64,000 bases of DNA from the NCBI GenBank assembly GCA_021155855.1, contig JAJNAZ010000004.1:44674-108673 (forward strand), read 5' to 3'. The notes under the pieces were generated by a model. That model worked only from the letters and a program-made list of their open reading frames with translations, ran no database searches and was not told the DNA's origin. Below are positions 33,417-43,443 of the stretch, piece after piece. Positions within the stretch are counted from its first letter, which is position 1, and every line of letters starts with the position of its first letter. The stretch is from Solirubrobacterales bacterium. GTDB taxonomy: Bacteria > Actinomycetota > Thermoleophilia > Solirubrobacterales > 70-9. The position numbers and the translations under genes are program-made.

Positions 33417-34186
33417 GCCGGCTCGAGCACCTGCGTGATCGACTCGGCTAGGCCGTCGCCGCCGATTTCGACCACGACCGCGTTCACCCAAAGATCCTCG
33501 TCGGCGGTCGTGAAACGCACCGACATCTGGGTGCGGAAGCTCTCCAGCGCCTGCTCCCATCGGACCCCGAGGACGCTTGCCCGCGATCCGGTCATGCCGA
33601 CGTCCGAGATGTAGGCGGTCCCCCGCGGCAGCACCCGGGCGTCAGCGGTCGGCACATGCGTGTGGGTACCGACCACCGCCGCGGCGCGGCCGTCGAGATG
33701 CCAGCCCATCGCCACCTTCTCCGAGGTCACCTCGGCGTGAAAGTCGACGAAGAAGGCATCCGCGCGGCCGGCGAGCCGGTCGAGCAACGCCTCTGCCTCG
33801 CTGAACGGCGAGCGTGCCGCGCGCAGCTGGATCTGGCCGATCAGGTTGATCACGCAGACCCGCATGCCGCCCGCCTCGACGATCGTGTGGCCCCGGCCGG
33901 GGTTGCCCGCCATGAAGTTCGCCGGGCGGATCACGCGCTCGGAATCGTCGAGATATGCGTGGGCCTCACGGTGGCGGAACGCGTGGTTGCCGAGCGTGAT
34001 CACGTCGGCGCCGGTGGCGAACAGGTCCTCCGCCGTCTTCGGCGTGATCCCGAGGCCACCGGCAGAGTTCTCGCCGTTCACGATCACCAGCGCGGGCGCA
34101 TAGCGCTCGCGCAGCCCGGGCATTGCCCTGTCCAGCGCGGCGCGTCCGGGCTTGCCGACGACGTCGGCGATGAACAGCACCTTCAT
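33407..34186 (-). CDS. TIGR00282/YmdB-like metallophosphoesterase
   Basis: MKVLFIADVVGKPGRAAL...VNGENSAGGLGITPKTAEDLFATGADVITLGNHAF...GTHTHVPTADARVLPRGTAYISDVGMTG. Confidence 0.95.
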   Translation of the reverse strand: MKVLFIADVVGKPGRAALDRAMPGLRERYAPALVIVNGENSAGGLGITPKTAEDLFATGADVITLGNHAFRHREAHAYLDDSERVIRPANFMAGNPGRGHTIVEAGGMRVCVINLIGQIQLRAARSPFSEAEALLDRLAGRADAFFVDFHAEVTSEKVAMGWHLDGRAAAVVGTHTHVPTADARVLPRGTAYISDVGMTGSRASVLGVRWEQALESFRTQMSVRFTTADEDLWVNAVVVEIGGDGLAESITQVLEPAPD

Positions 34187-34242
34187 TCCGGCGAGCAGCG
34201 TATCCGCGCGGCCGAGCGGGAGCGACCACTAGCTTTCCCGCG

Positions 34243-34962
34243 GTGGGCGGGACCTCAAAGGACGGCGCGCCGGTGATCGAGGCGCAGGGGCTGTCGAAGA
34301 GCTTCGGCGAGCAACGGGCGCTCCACGAGGTCTCCTTCTCCGCCCGCCGCGGCGAGCTGCTGGGCGTGATCGGGCCGAACGGGGCCGGGAAGACGACCCT
34401 GCTCTCGATCCTCGCCGGGATCCGGGAGCCCGACTCGGGCTCGCTCTCGGTGCCGGGTCAGATCGGCTGGGTGCCCCAGCTGGCGGGGCTGTATCGGCGG
34501 CTCACAGTGGTCGAGAATCTGCGCCTGTTCGCCCACCTCGAGCGGGTCGCCGACGTCGACGCCGCGATCGAGCGGATGCTCGACCAGACGCGTCTCGGCG
34601 AGCGCCGCGACGACCGGATCGGGACCCTCTCGGGCGGCAACCAGCAGCGGGTGAACATCGCGATCGGGCTGCTCGCGGAGCCGGCCGTGCTGCTCCTCGA
34701 CGAGCCGTCGACCGGGCTCGACCCGCGCCAGCGCGAGCGCCTCTGGGAGTTCGTTCTCGACCTCGCCGGCTCCGGGACCACGGTGATCTACTCGACCCAC
34801 CACCTGCTCGAGGCCGAGCGCTACGGCAACCGCCTGCTCGTGCTCGCCGACGGCGAGGCGGTCTTCGACGGCACCTCGGACCAGCTCCACGACGCGGTCG
34901 GCGGCAGCGAGCGCGACTTCGAAGCGGCCTTCGTCCGTTACCTGCGCGAGCGGGGCCACTGA
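34243..34962 (+). CDS. ABC transporter ATP-binding protein
   Basis: GPNGAGKTTLLSILAG; LSGGNQQRVNIAIGLLAEPAVLLLDEPSTGLDP. Confidence 0.96.
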   Translation: MGGTSKDGAPVIEAQGLSKSFGEQRALHEVSFSARRGELLGVIGPNGAGKTTLLSILAGIREPDSGSLSVPGQIGWVPQLAGLYRRLTVVENLRLFAHLERVADVDAAIERMLDQTRLGERRDDRIGTLSGGNQQRVNIAIGLLAEPAVLLLDEPSTGLDPRQRERLWEFVLDLAGSGTTVIYSTHHLLEAERYGNRLLVLADGEAVFDGTSDQLHDAVGGSERDFEAAFVRYLRERGH

Positions 34963-34969
34963 TCACCTG

Positions 34970-36328
34970 ATGGGCTGGCTGCTGCTCAAGGACCTGCAGA
35001 TCCTGCGCCGCTCGCCGCTGGTGGTTGGCCTGCTGATCGCCTACCCGGTGGTGCTCGGGGTGCTGATCGGCTTCGCGCTCTCCGGCGATGGCTCGAAGCC
35101 GCGGGTGGCGTTCCTGAACCTGGTCCCCGACACCGAGCAGTTCCAGATCGGGGGCGAGGACGAGGGCATCGATCGGGGCATCGCCCGCGATGAGCTCTGC
35201 TCGCGGGTCGAGTGCGTCGACGTCGAGTCGCGTTCCGAGGCGGAGCGGAAGGTCGAGGACGGCGACGTGATCGCCGCCCTGATCCTGCCCGACGACCTGC
35301 TCGACGAGCTCGAGTCGCTTGCCAGCCTCAACCCGCGCCAGCCCACGGTCGAGGTGCTGGTCAACGAGGACGATCCGGTGAAGGCGAGCCTGGTCGACGA
35401 TCGGATCTCGGCGCTGGTCACGGAGGCGAACCTGATCCTCTCCCGGCGGATCTCCGACGAGGCGGCGACCTACCTCGACCTGCTGATCGAGGGCGGCGTC
35501 TTCGACCTTCCGTTGATCGGCGAGTTCGACGTGCTGGGGCTCGAACGCAGCAACGCGATCCTGAGCGCGGTGCGCAGTCAGCTCCCGACCGGCAGCGCGG
35601 GTCGCGAGGCGCTCGACCGGGTGATCCGTTTCGGCCGGCTGGCCGGCGAGAACCTCGACTTCGCGCTCCCCCTGCTCGGTGCCGTGGCGGAGCCGATCTC
35701 GGTCGACAAGACCGTTGTCGCCGGGGACAGCTCCGAGCTCGACACCTTCGCGATCGCGGTCGCCGTGACCGTGACCCTGATGTTCGTGACCGTGCTCCTG
35801 GTCGCCGGCTCGCTGGCGCTGGAGCGCGAGGAGAACGCCTTCTCGCGGATAACCCGCGGGTTGGTCGGCAAGACCGGGCTCTTGGTCGAGAAGGTGACGC
35901 TCGGGATCGCCGCCTCGGTGGCGGTCACACTGCTGCTGCTCGCGGCGCTCACCATGCTCGTCTCGATCGATTGGGGGCGGGCGCCGTTGATCCTGCTCGC
36001 GATCCTCGCCGGCGGCGCCGGCTTCGCCGCCTTCGGGGCGGCGATCGGCAGCTCGGCGAAGGAGGTCCGGGCCAGCTCGCTGCTTGCGTTCATGGTGTCG
36101 CTGCCGATCGCGTTTCTCTCGCTGGTGCCGTCGGGCACGGTCAGCGGCGGCGTCTACGACGCGATCGAGGTCTTTCGTGCCCTGTTCCCGTTCGACCCGG
36201 CGCTCGACGCGATGGAGGGCGCACTCGAGGAGGGCGGCCCGGACCTGCTCGTGGCGCTGTTGCACACCGCCGCAATCGTCGCCGCCTACGGCGCGCTCGC
36301 GCGGCTCGCGCTGCGCCGCTTCGCCTAG
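34970..36328 (+). CDS. ABC-2 type transporter permease
   Basis: N-terminal TM, large extracytoplasmic loop, C-terminal TM bundle; adjacent to ATPase. Confidence 0.9.
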   Translation: MGWLLLKDLQILRRSPLVVGLLIAYPVVLGVLIGFALSGDGSKPRVAFLNLVPDTEQFQIGGEDEGIDRGIARDELCSRVECVDVESRSEAERKVEDGDVIAALILPDDLLDELESLASLNPRQPTVEVLVNEDDPVKASLVDDRISALVTEANLILSRRISDEAATYLDLLIEGGVFDLPLIGEFDVLGLERSNAILSAVRSQLPTGSAGREALDRVIRFGRLAGENLDFALPLLGAVAEPISVDKTVVAGDSSELDTFAIAVAVTVTLMFVTVLLVAGSLALEREENAFSRITRGLVGKTGLLVEKVTLGIAASVAVTLLLLAALTMLVSIDWGRAPLILLAILAGGAGFAAFGAAIGSSAKEVRASSLLAFMVSLPIAFLSLVPSGTVSGGVYDAIEVFRALFPFDPALDAMEGALEEGGPDLLVALLHTAAIVAAYGALARLALRRFA

Positions 36329-36424
36329 CCCAAGGCGAAGCCACCGTTCGGCTGGGTGCCGTCATCTCGCCGCGGCGAAGCCCCAGCAAGGGCGCGCTCG
36401 GGGCGACTCTGGAAAGCTGAGCCG

Positions 36425-37255
36425 GTGAACCTGCGCGCGCGCGCAAGAGCGAGCACCCCGGCGACGAAGGCTCGCCTGGCGGCGGCGCTGGCGCGTGTCC
36501 GCGCGCACCGCAACCCGGCCGTGCGGCCGCTGCGCCGCGCGCTTCGCGATTCCCTGCTCGGCGCGATCCCGCCCGAGGAGCGGACCTGGGGGGCGCGGAT
36601 CGAGGCCCGGCGCGCCGCCCTCGCCGCGGAGGCGGACGCGTCGCCGCTGCCCACCTTCGAGGCGGGCGACGGCGGCTTCGCGATGATCGAATCCGCCGCC
36701 AGCGTTGGAACGGCTTCCGCGATCATGAGCCTGCCGCCGAGCTGGTGCGCTTTCGCGATGAGGCTGATCCGCGAGCTCCGGCCGCAGGCCTGCCTCGAGC
36801 TCGGCACCGCGTTCGGGATCTCGACCTCCTACCAGGCCGCCGCCCTGGCCCTCAACGAGCGCGGGCGCCTGACCACGCTCGAGGGCTCGGAGGCCTGGGC
36901 CGCAAGGGCGCACGAGACCCTCGACAGCCTCGGGCTCGGCGACGTCGAGGTCACGGTCGGGCCGATCCAGTCGTCGCTGGTCCCGGCGGTCGAGCGGCTG
37001 GGCGTCCTCGACTTCGTCTTCATCGACGCCGAGCACCAGGAGGACGCGACCGTCGGGCACTTCGACGTCGTCGCCCCGGCGATGCGAGAGGGCGCCTACC
37101 TCGTGCTCGACGACATCGACTGGCCCGAGATGCAGCGAGCGTTCACGAGGATCGCGGACGACGCGCGCGTCGCCGCGACGTTCCGGCTCGGACGGCTCGG
37201 CGTAGCGGTCATGGCGGGCGAGCGGCGGCCAGCCGCTGGAGCGCCGGGCGGGTGA
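36425..37255 (+). CDS. O-methyltransferase-like class I SAM methyltransferase
   Basis: QACLELGTAFGISTSYQAAALALNERGRLTTLEG...DFVFIDAEHQEDATVGHFDVV...GAYLVLDDIDW. Confidence 0.88.
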   Translation: MNLRARARASTPATKARLAAALARVRAHRNPAVRPLRRALRDSLLGAIPPEERTWGARIEARRAALAAEADASPLPTFEAGDGGFAMIESAASVGTASAIMSLPPSWCAFAMRLIRELRPQACLELGTAFGISTSYQAAALALNERGRLTTLEGSEAWAARAHETLDSLGLGDVEVTVGPIQSSLVPAVERLGVLDFVFIDAEHQEDATVGHFDVVAPAMREGAYLVLDDIDWPEMQRAFTRIADDARVAATFRLGRLGVAVMAGERRPAAGAPGG

Positions 37256-37302
37256 GGCGATCCCCGCGGTTGGCCCTCACCCGAGCCGGGTAGGCAGGCT
37301 CC

Positions 37303-38274
37303 ATGGATCGCACGGAGGCGACGCCCGAGGACCTGCCGCCGCTGGAGCTGCGAAAGCTTCGCGATCTCGATGTCGCTCGGGATGACGACGACGAGCGCGA
37401 TCCCTACATCTACGCCGCCTCGGCGGTCGTCCGTCGGGGCGATTTCACCTACGTGATCGGCGACGACGAGCTCGACCTGGCGATCTTCCGCCTCTCCGCC
37501 GGCGAACCGGGAGAGCTGCGGCAGGTGCTCGCCGGCGATCTTTCGGACGACGAGGACGAGCGCAAACGCCGCAAGCCCGACCTCGAGGCGCTGACCGCGA
37601 TGCCCCCGTTCGAGCGCGCGCCCTACGGGGGCCTGCTCGGCCTCGGGTCCGGTTCAAAGCGCAGCCGCGACCGGGGCTTCTTCTGGAAGCTCGCCGCCGA
37701 CGGGTCGCTCGATGGCGAGCCGCGGCAGATCGACCTTCAGCCGCTCTACGAGGCCCTGCGCGGCGAGATCGAGGAGCTCAACATCGAGGGAGCCGCGGTG
37801 CTCGGCGGGCGCTTTGCGCTCTTTCACCGCGGCAACGCCGCCGAGAGCGAGAACGCGGTCGCAGAGCTCTCGCTCGAACGGGTGCTCGACTCGCTCACGG
37901 GCGACCAGGACCTCGATCCGCACGAGCTCGAGCGCATCGCCGCCTACGATCTCGGCGAGCTCGACGGGGTGCGGCTCTCGTTCAGCGACGCCACCGCGCT
38001 CACCGAGGATCTCGTCGTCTTCACCGCCTCGGCCGAGGGCGGCGGTTCGGGCTCCGACGACGGCAAGATCCACGGCTCGGTCGTCGGCACGCTCGACCCG
38101 AACGGGACCATCCGGCGCCTGCGCACGATCGACCGGCGGTGGAAGGTCGAGGGCGTTCACGCGGCGCTCGATGCGGGCGTGATCGACTTCGCCTTCGTCT
38201 GCGACCAGGACTCCGAGGATGAGCCGTCGCCGCTGCTCAGCGCAACGATGCCGGCGGCGGAGGGCCTCGAGTGA
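37303..38274 (+). CDS. Conserved hypothetical protein (possible DUF6929-like beta-propeller)
   Basis: ASAVVRRGDFTYVIGDDELDLAIFRL...EELNIEGAAVLGGRFALFHRGN. Confidence 0.7.
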   Translation: MDRTEATPEDLPPLELRKLRDLDVARDDDDERDPYIYAASAVVRRGDFTYVIGDDELDLAIFRLSAGEPGELRQVLAGDLSDDEDERKRRKPDLEALTAMPPFERAPYGGLLGLGSGSKRSRDRGFFWKLAADGSLDGEPRQIDLQPLYEALRGEIEELNIEGAAVLGGRFALFHRGNAAESENAVAELSLERVLDSLTGDQDLDPHELERIAAYDLGELDGVRLSFSDATALTEDLVVFTASAEGGGSGSDDGKIHGSVVGTLDPNGTIRRLRTIDRRWKVEGVHAALDAGVIDFAFVCDQDSEDEPSPLLSATMPAAEGLE

Positions 38275-38321
38275 TCGGCTGAGCGGGCGCGCGGTGGCCC
38301 CGCGCTGGTCTCGAGCGCGCC

Positions 38322-38990
38322 TCACTCGTCCCAACAGCGTTCCATCCAGCTTCGGCACCGCCACCCGGCGATCTCCGGATCGGCGGGATGTACCGGCTCG
38401 TCGTGCTCGAACACGCTCAGCCCGCAGTTCTCCGTTCGCAGCTGCCAGAGCCGCCTCACGTCGCGCACCCGAAAGCCCTCGCCGAGCAGCGAATCGGCGA
38501 AGAAGAAGCGGATGAAGATCCCGTGCGAGACGCAGAGCACCGCCTGCCCCGCCTCGCCCGCCTCGAGATCGGCCTTCAATCGCCGCACCCGCGCGAGCAC
38601 CGTGTTGAACGACTCCGCGCCCGGTGGCGCGTGCTCGGGGTCGTCGGCGTGCTCGCTCATCCACTCCGACCAGCGGCGCAACCGCTGCTCCTCGGGCGAG
38701 AGCGTGCCGAAGTCGCCCCGCTCGCGGAGCTCGTGGATGCCCGGGTGCGTTTCGACCTCGAGCCCGAGCTCGGCGGCGACGATCGCAGCGGTCTGCTGCG
38801 CGCGCCGCATCGGGCTGCTGAGCAGCCGCGTCGCGCGGCGGCGACGCAGCGCGACCGCCGCCGCGCGCGCCTGCGCCTCCCCCCGCGGGGTGAGCATGTC
38901 CCCTTGCTCCTCGGGCAGGCTGGCCGCGCGTGGGTGCGCGTTCGATGCCGATTCGCCGTGACGGAGCAGGAGCAGGCGCAACCGCTCCAT
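38322..38990 (-). CDS. Histidine phosphatase (phosphoglycerate mutase-like) family protein
   Basis: [38 protein letters not shown]...[15 protein letters not shown]...[11 protein letters not shown]. Confidence 0.92.
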   Translation of the reverse strand: MERLRLLLLRHGESASNAHPRAASLPEEQGDMLTPRGEAQARAAAVALRRRRATRLLSSPMRRAQQTAAIVAAELGLEVETHPGIHELRERGDFGTLSPEEQRLRRWSEWMSEHADDPEHAPPGAESFNTVLARVRRLKADLEAGEAGQAVLCVSHGIFIRFFFADSLLGEGFRVRDVRRLWQLRTENCGLSVFEHDEPVHPADPEIAGWRCRSWMERCWDE

Positions 38991-39105
38991 CCTGACCCGA
39001 TCGGGTCGCGGATGTCGACCGTGCCCGGAATCTCGCGTCGGGCGACCCCGCGTCCCGGTTGGCTGTGCGCGCGGGTCGGTTCGACGGGTGCCTAGAATCT
39101 CCCGA

Positions 39106-40077
39106 GTGAGCTTCCCCGCTACGCGCATGCGGCGCCTGCGGCGGACGAAGGCGCTCCGCGACCTCGTGCGCGAGACGGAGCTCTCGCCGCGGCACCTGGT
39201 CCAGCCCCTGTTCGTCGTCTCCGGCGAGGGCGTTCGCGAGCCGGTCGAATCGATGCCCGGGATCGAACGTTTCTCGATCAACGAGCTCGTCGCCGAGGCG
39301 TCGGAGCTGCAGGCGAGCGGGGTCGAGGCGGTGGTGCTGTTCGGGATCCCCGCCGCCAAGGACGAGACCGGGTCCGGCGCCTACGACGAGGAGGGTGTGG
39401 TCCAGCTGGCGGTACGGGCGCTCAAGGAGGCTCACCCCGAGCTCACCGTGATCACCGACGTCTGCCTGTGCGAGTACACCTCGCACGGCCACTGCGGATT
39501 CGTCCGCGACGGCGAGGTCGACAACGACATCACCGTCGAGCTGCTCGCCAAGACCGCGATCTCGCATGCCGACGCAGGTGCCGACGCGGTCGCGCCCTCC
39601 GACATGATGGACGGCCGAATCGCCGCCATCCGCCACCAGCTCGACGAGGAAGGCCATCCGAACACACCGGTGATTGCCTACTCGGCGAAGTACGCGTCGG
39701 CGTTCTACGGGCCGTTTCGCGAGGCCGCCGAGTCGACGCCGGAGTTCGGCGACCGGCGGGGGTACCAGATGGACCCCGCGAACGCGCGCGAGGCGCTGCG
39801 CGAGGCCCGTCTCGACGTCGAGGAAGGCGCCGACATGGTGATGGTCAAGCCGGCACTTCCGTATCTCGACGTGATCCGCGCCGTGCGCGAAGACCTCGAC
39901 GTGCCGATCGCCGCCTACCAGGTCTCGGGCGAGTACTCGATGCTGAAGGCGGCGGCGCATAACGGCTGGCTCGACGAGCGCGCGGCGGCACTCGAGGCAC
40001 TGACATCGATCCGACGCGCCGGCGCCGACGTGATCCTCACCTATTACGCCAAGGAGGCGGCGACGTGGCTTCGGTGA
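39106..40077 (+). CDS. hemB: Porphobilinogen synthase (ALA dehydratase)
   Basis: [30 protein letters not shown]...[17 protein letters not shown]...PSDMMDGRI...[10 protein letters not shown]. Confidence 0.97.
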   Translation: MSFPATRMRRLRRTKALRDLVRETELSPRHLVQPLFVVSGEGVREPVESMPGIERFSINELVAEASELQASGVEAVVLFGIPAAKDETGSGAYDEEGVVQLAVRALKEAHPELTVITDVCLCEYTSHGHCGFVRDGEVDNDITVELLAKTAISHADAGADAVAPSDMMDGRIAAIRHQLDEEGHPNTPVIAYSAKYASAFYGPFREAAESTPEFGDRRGYQMDPANAREALREARLDVEEGADMVMVKPALPYLDVIRAVREDLDVPIAAYQVSGEYSMLKAAAHNGWLDERAAALEALTSIRRAGADVILTYYAKEAATWLR

Positions 40078-41147
40078 GGCCGAAGGTTCGCTCGCGCACC
40101 GGCGGCGCCGCGATCCCGCTCGATGACACCGACAAGCGGCTGATGAACCTGCTGCAGTCGAGCTTCCCCCTCGCCGCGGAGCCCTATGCGGCGCTCGCTC
40201 CACAGGCAGGGCTCGCCGTCGACGAGCTCATGGGCCGCACCCAGCGGCTGCTCGACGAGCGGATCATCCGCGAGATCACCCCGATCTTCGATACCCGCGC
40301 GCTCGGCTACTCCTCGATGCTGGTCGCGGCCAAGGTCGATGCCTCCAACCCGCACCGGGCGGCGAGGATCATCAATTCGCACCCGGGCGTCTCGCACAAC
40401 TACCTGCGCACGCACGACTTCAACCTCTGGTTCACGATCGCCACCCCGCCCGACTCAGAGCTCGGACTCGATGGCACGCTCCAGGTGCTCCAGCGGCTCA
40501 CCGGCGCCGAGTCGATCCGCCAGCTGCCGACGCTGCGGCTGTTCAAGATCAACATGAACCTGGAGATGGAGAAGGGCACCGAGGCGCTCGCGGCCGCGGC
40601 CGATGCCGCGCCGCCGCGCGAGCTCGAGCCGCAGCCCTACGACGAGGCCGACATCGCGGTGATTCGCGCCCTGCAGGGGCCGATGCCGGTCGCCGACCGC
40701 CCCTACGACGCGGCCGCGGCCGAGGCCGGGATGAGCACCGAGACGCTGCTCGGGCACCTGCAGGGGATGGTCGAGCGCAAGATCCTGCGCCGCGTCGCGG
40801 CGATCCTCTATCACCGCCGAGCCGGCTTCTCGGCCAACGGGATGGGTGTCTGGCGGGTGCCGGAGGACGACATCCTCGCGGTCGGCTCGCGGATGTCGGC
40901 CGTGCGCGGAATCTCGCACTGCTACCAGCGCCCCACCTATCCCGACTGGCCCTACTCGGTGTTCACGATGGCCCACGGCCGCTCGAAGCGGGAGTGCGAC
41001 GCGATTCTCGACTCGATCGCCGACGAGCACCGGCTCCACGGCGACGACCGCGCGACCCTCTACTCCTCGACCGAGTTCAAGAAGATCCGGCTGCACTACT
41101 TCACCGACGACTACGCGAACTGGGAGCGCGAGCACGCCGGTGGCTGA
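40065..41147 (+). CDS. Lrp/AsnC-like protein, fused AhbA-AhbB (siroheme decarboxylase-like)
   Basis: Two tandem HTH+ferredoxin-like halves: [27 protein letters not shown].. and [27 protein letters not shown]..; located between hemB and hemL. Confidence 0.85.
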   Translation: MASVRPKVRSRTGGAAIPLDDTDKRLMNLLQSSFPLAAEPYAALAPQAGLAVDELMGRTQRLLDERIIREITPIFDTRALGYSSMLVAAKVDASNPHRAARIINSHPGVSHNYLRTHDFNLWFTIATPPDSELGLDGTLQVLQRLTGAESIRQLPTLRLFKINMNLEMEKGTEALAAAADAAPPRELEPQPYDEADIAVIRALQGPMPVADRPYDAAAAEAGMSTETLLGHLQGMVERKILRRVAAILYHRRAGFSANGMGVWRVPEDDILAVGSRMSAVRGISHCYQRPTYPDWPYSVFTMAHGRSKRECDAILDSIADEHRLHGDDRATLYSSTEFKKIRLHYFTDDYANWEREHAGG

Positions 41148-42438
41148 GCAGACGGCCGGGCTCGATACCCGCTCGTCCGAGGTGATCTACGCGCGGGCCG
41201 TGGGCCTGCTCCCCGGCGGCGTCAACTCGCCGGTGCGGGCGATGCGCTCGATCGGCCGCACCCATCCGATCTTCGTCGAGCGAGCCGATGGCTTCGAGCT
41301 GATCGATGCCGACGGCAACCGCTACATCGACTGGGTCTGCTCCTGGGGCCCGCTGATCCTCGGCCACGCCGACCCCGAGGTGGTCGAGGCGGTGCGGGAG
41401 GCGGCCGCGCGCGGGACGAGCTATGGCGCCCCGACCGAGGGCGAGGTCGAGCTCGCACAGCAGGTCTGTGACCGCTTCGCCTCGGTCGACATGGTCCGCA
41501 TGGTCAACTCGGGCACCGAGGCAGCGATGAGCGCGATACGCTTGGCCCGCGCCGTAACCGGGCGCGAGCAGCTGGTCAAGTTCGCAGGCGCCTACCACGG
41601 CCATGTCGACGGCCTGCTCGCTGACGCGGGCTCGGGCCTGGCGACGCAGGGGATGCCGGCAAGCCCGGGCGTGCCCAGGGCGCAGGCCGCGGCCACGATC
41701 GTGGTGCCCTGGAACGATCCGGACGCGGTCGCCGCCGCGCTCACCGAGCACGAGGTGGCGGCGATCCTGGCCGAGCCGGTGCCCGCGAACATGGGTGTGG
41801 TGCCGCCGGCCGACGGCTTTCTCGAGCGCCTGCGCGAGCTCGCGACCGCCGACGGCGCCCTGCTCGTGCTCGACGAGGTGATCACCGGCTTCCGCGTCGC
41901 CCGCGGCGGCGCCCAAGAGCGCTACGGGGTCGAGGCCGACTTGACGATCATGGGCAAGGTGCTCGGCGGCGGGCTGCCGGCGGCGGCCTACGGAGGCTCC
42001 CGGGAGCTGATGGACCACGTCGCCCCCGCGGGCGACGTCTATCAGGCGGGCACGCTGGCGGGCAATCCGCTCGCCGTCGCCGCCGGGCTGGCGACGCTGG
42101 CGAAGCTCGATCCTTCCGCGTACGAGCGCCTCGGCGCGCTCACCGACCGGCTGGCCGCCGGCCTCGCGGCCGCTGCGGGCGAGCACCCTGTCAGCGTCGT
42201 CGCGGTGCCCGGGCTGGTCACCCCGTTCTTTGCCGACGAGCCGCCGCCCGACTTCGCCCGCAGCGCCGCGAGCGACCTCGCGGCGCATGGCCACTTCTGC
42301 CGGGAGCTGCTCGACCGCGGGATCTATCCCCCGGCCTCGCAGTTCGAGGCCTGGTTCGTCTCTCTGGCCCATGACGAGGCTGCGATCGACCGCACCTGCG
42401 AGGCGGCCGCGGACGCGTTCGCGGCGGCTTTCGCGTGA
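41140..42438 (+). CDS. hemL: Glutamate-1-semialdehyde 2,1-aminomutase
   Basis: LLPGGVNSPVRAMRSIGRTHPIFVERADG...MVNSGTEAAMSAIRLARAVTGR...LLVLDEVITGFRV. Confidence 0.97.
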   Translation: MAEQTAGLDTRSSEVIYARAVGLLPGGVNSPVRAMRSIGRTHPIFVERADGFELIDADGNRYIDWVCSWGPLILGHADPEVVEAVREAAARGTSYGAPTEGEVELAQQVCDRFASVDMVRMVNSGTEAAMSAIRLARAVTGREQLVKFAGAYHGHVDGLLADAGSGLATQGMPASPGVPRAQAAATIVVPWNDPDAVAAALTEHEVAAILAEPVPANMGVVPPADGFLERLRELATADGALLVLDEVITGFRVARGGAQERYGVEADLTIMGKVLGGGLPAAAYGGSRELMDHVAPAGDVYQAGTLAGNPLAVAAGLATLAKLDPSAYERLGALTDRLAAGLAAAAGEHPVSVVAVPGLVTPFFADEPPPDFARSAASDLAAHGHFCRELLDRGIYPPASQFEAWFVSLAHDEAAIDRTCEAAADAFAAAFA

Positions 42439-42471
42439 TCCGGAGCGCCCGCGCGTGTTCTGAGCACTGAG

Positions 42472-42786
42472 ATGGCAATTTCGGACTTCACCGCGACGCG
42501 GGTCGCGATCGTGTTCGCTGTGGGCGTGCTCGGGGCCGGCACGGCGGGCCTCGTCGCCTGCGGCGAGGACGAGCAGGAGACGACGACAGTGACCGAGCGG
42601 GCGACAACGCCCACGACCGGCGACACGACCACCGGCGAGGCGACGACCACCGAGGCCGAGGACGTCTCCGGCAACTGTGACGAGGCCGAGCACGCCGACG
42701 ACCCGGAGTGCTCGGGCGGCATCGAGGCCGAGGACGACAACTCGGGACCCGGGTCCTCGGGCTCGGGCGGCAGCGGCTCCGGCTGA
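42472..42786 (+). CDS. Small Thr-rich putative lipoprotein
   Basis: Signal peptide with lipobox-like GLVAC; TTTVTERATTPTTGDTTTGEATTTEAED tail. Confidence 0.65.
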   Translation: MAISDFTATRVAIVFAVGVLGAGTAGLVACGEDEQETTTVTERATTPTTGDTTTGEATTTEAEDVSGNCDEAEHADDPECSGGIEAEDDNSGPGSSGSGGSGSG

Positions 42787-42834
42787 GCGCCCGACCCGGC
42801 GCCCGGCGGCGCCGGGGCCTATCCTCGCCCGCCC

Positions 42835-43440
42835 GTGATCGTTCCCGACGACGTCCTGCGCCTACTCGCCGCCTCGCTTCGCGACGAGGACTCGGTGATC
42901 AGCCGGCACGTCGCCGAACCGGGCGGGGCCGCGCCCGGCCTCGGCCTGCTCGCCGCCGCGGGGGGGCGTGCCGCGGCGGCTCCGGGCGAGTACTCGCTCG
43001 TGGTCGAGTCCGTGCGCGAGGGCTATCTGCTCCACTACGGGCGCGGTCGCGTGGTCAGCGGTGAGGATCCCGACCTGGCGCTGCTCGCGGGCGACTATCT
43101 CTACGCGCGCGGGCTCGAGCGCCTCGCGGCGCTCGGCGATCTCGAGGCGGTGCGCGAGCTCTCCGATCTGATCAGCCTCGCGGCCCAGGTCCACGACGGC
43201 AGCCGCCCGCCCGAGCGCACCGCGCGCGAGGCGAGCGCCCTCTGGCTCGCCTGCGCCGCGGCGATCAGCGCCGGCGCTTCGGCCCGCCACCAACGGGCGA
43301 AGGCCGGTCTCCGCTCGGGCTCGAGCGACGCGGCGGAGGCGCTCTGGGCGGCGGCCTCGGCGACCGCTGCGCAAGCGGGCCTCGAGGACGAGCTTGGGCG
43401 CGCTGCCGACGCAATAGACTTCCGTCTAGACCCCCTCTGA
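42835..43440 (+). CDS. Hypothetical helical protein, weakly polyprenyl-synthetase-like
   Basis: LALLAGDYLYARGLERLAALGDLEAVRELSDLISLAAQVHDG resembles an internal helix pair of trans-prenyltransferases; catalytic DDxxD absent. Confidence 0.6.
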   Translation: MIVPDDVLRLLAASLRDEDSVISRHVAEPGGAAPGLGLLAAAGGRAAAAPGEYSLVVESVREGYLLHYGRGRVVSGEDPDLALLAGDYLYARGLERLAALGDLEAVRELSDLISLAAQVHDGSRPPERTAREASALWLACAAAISAGASARHQRAKAGLRSGSSDAAEALWAAASATAAQAGLEDELGRAADAIDFRLDPL

Positions 43441-43443
43441 GAC

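Noticed and set aside
34502-36265. 587-aa minus ORF
   Set aside because: Antisense of ABC genes with biased His/Gln/Arg composition.
37654-40203. 849-aa minus-strand ORF
   Set aside because: Antisense shadow of the 37303-38274 gene and hemB; Arg/Ala-rich with no domain signature.
41101-42693. 530-aa minus ORF opposite hemL
   Set aside because: GC-rich antisense artefact; hemL is clear on the plus strand.
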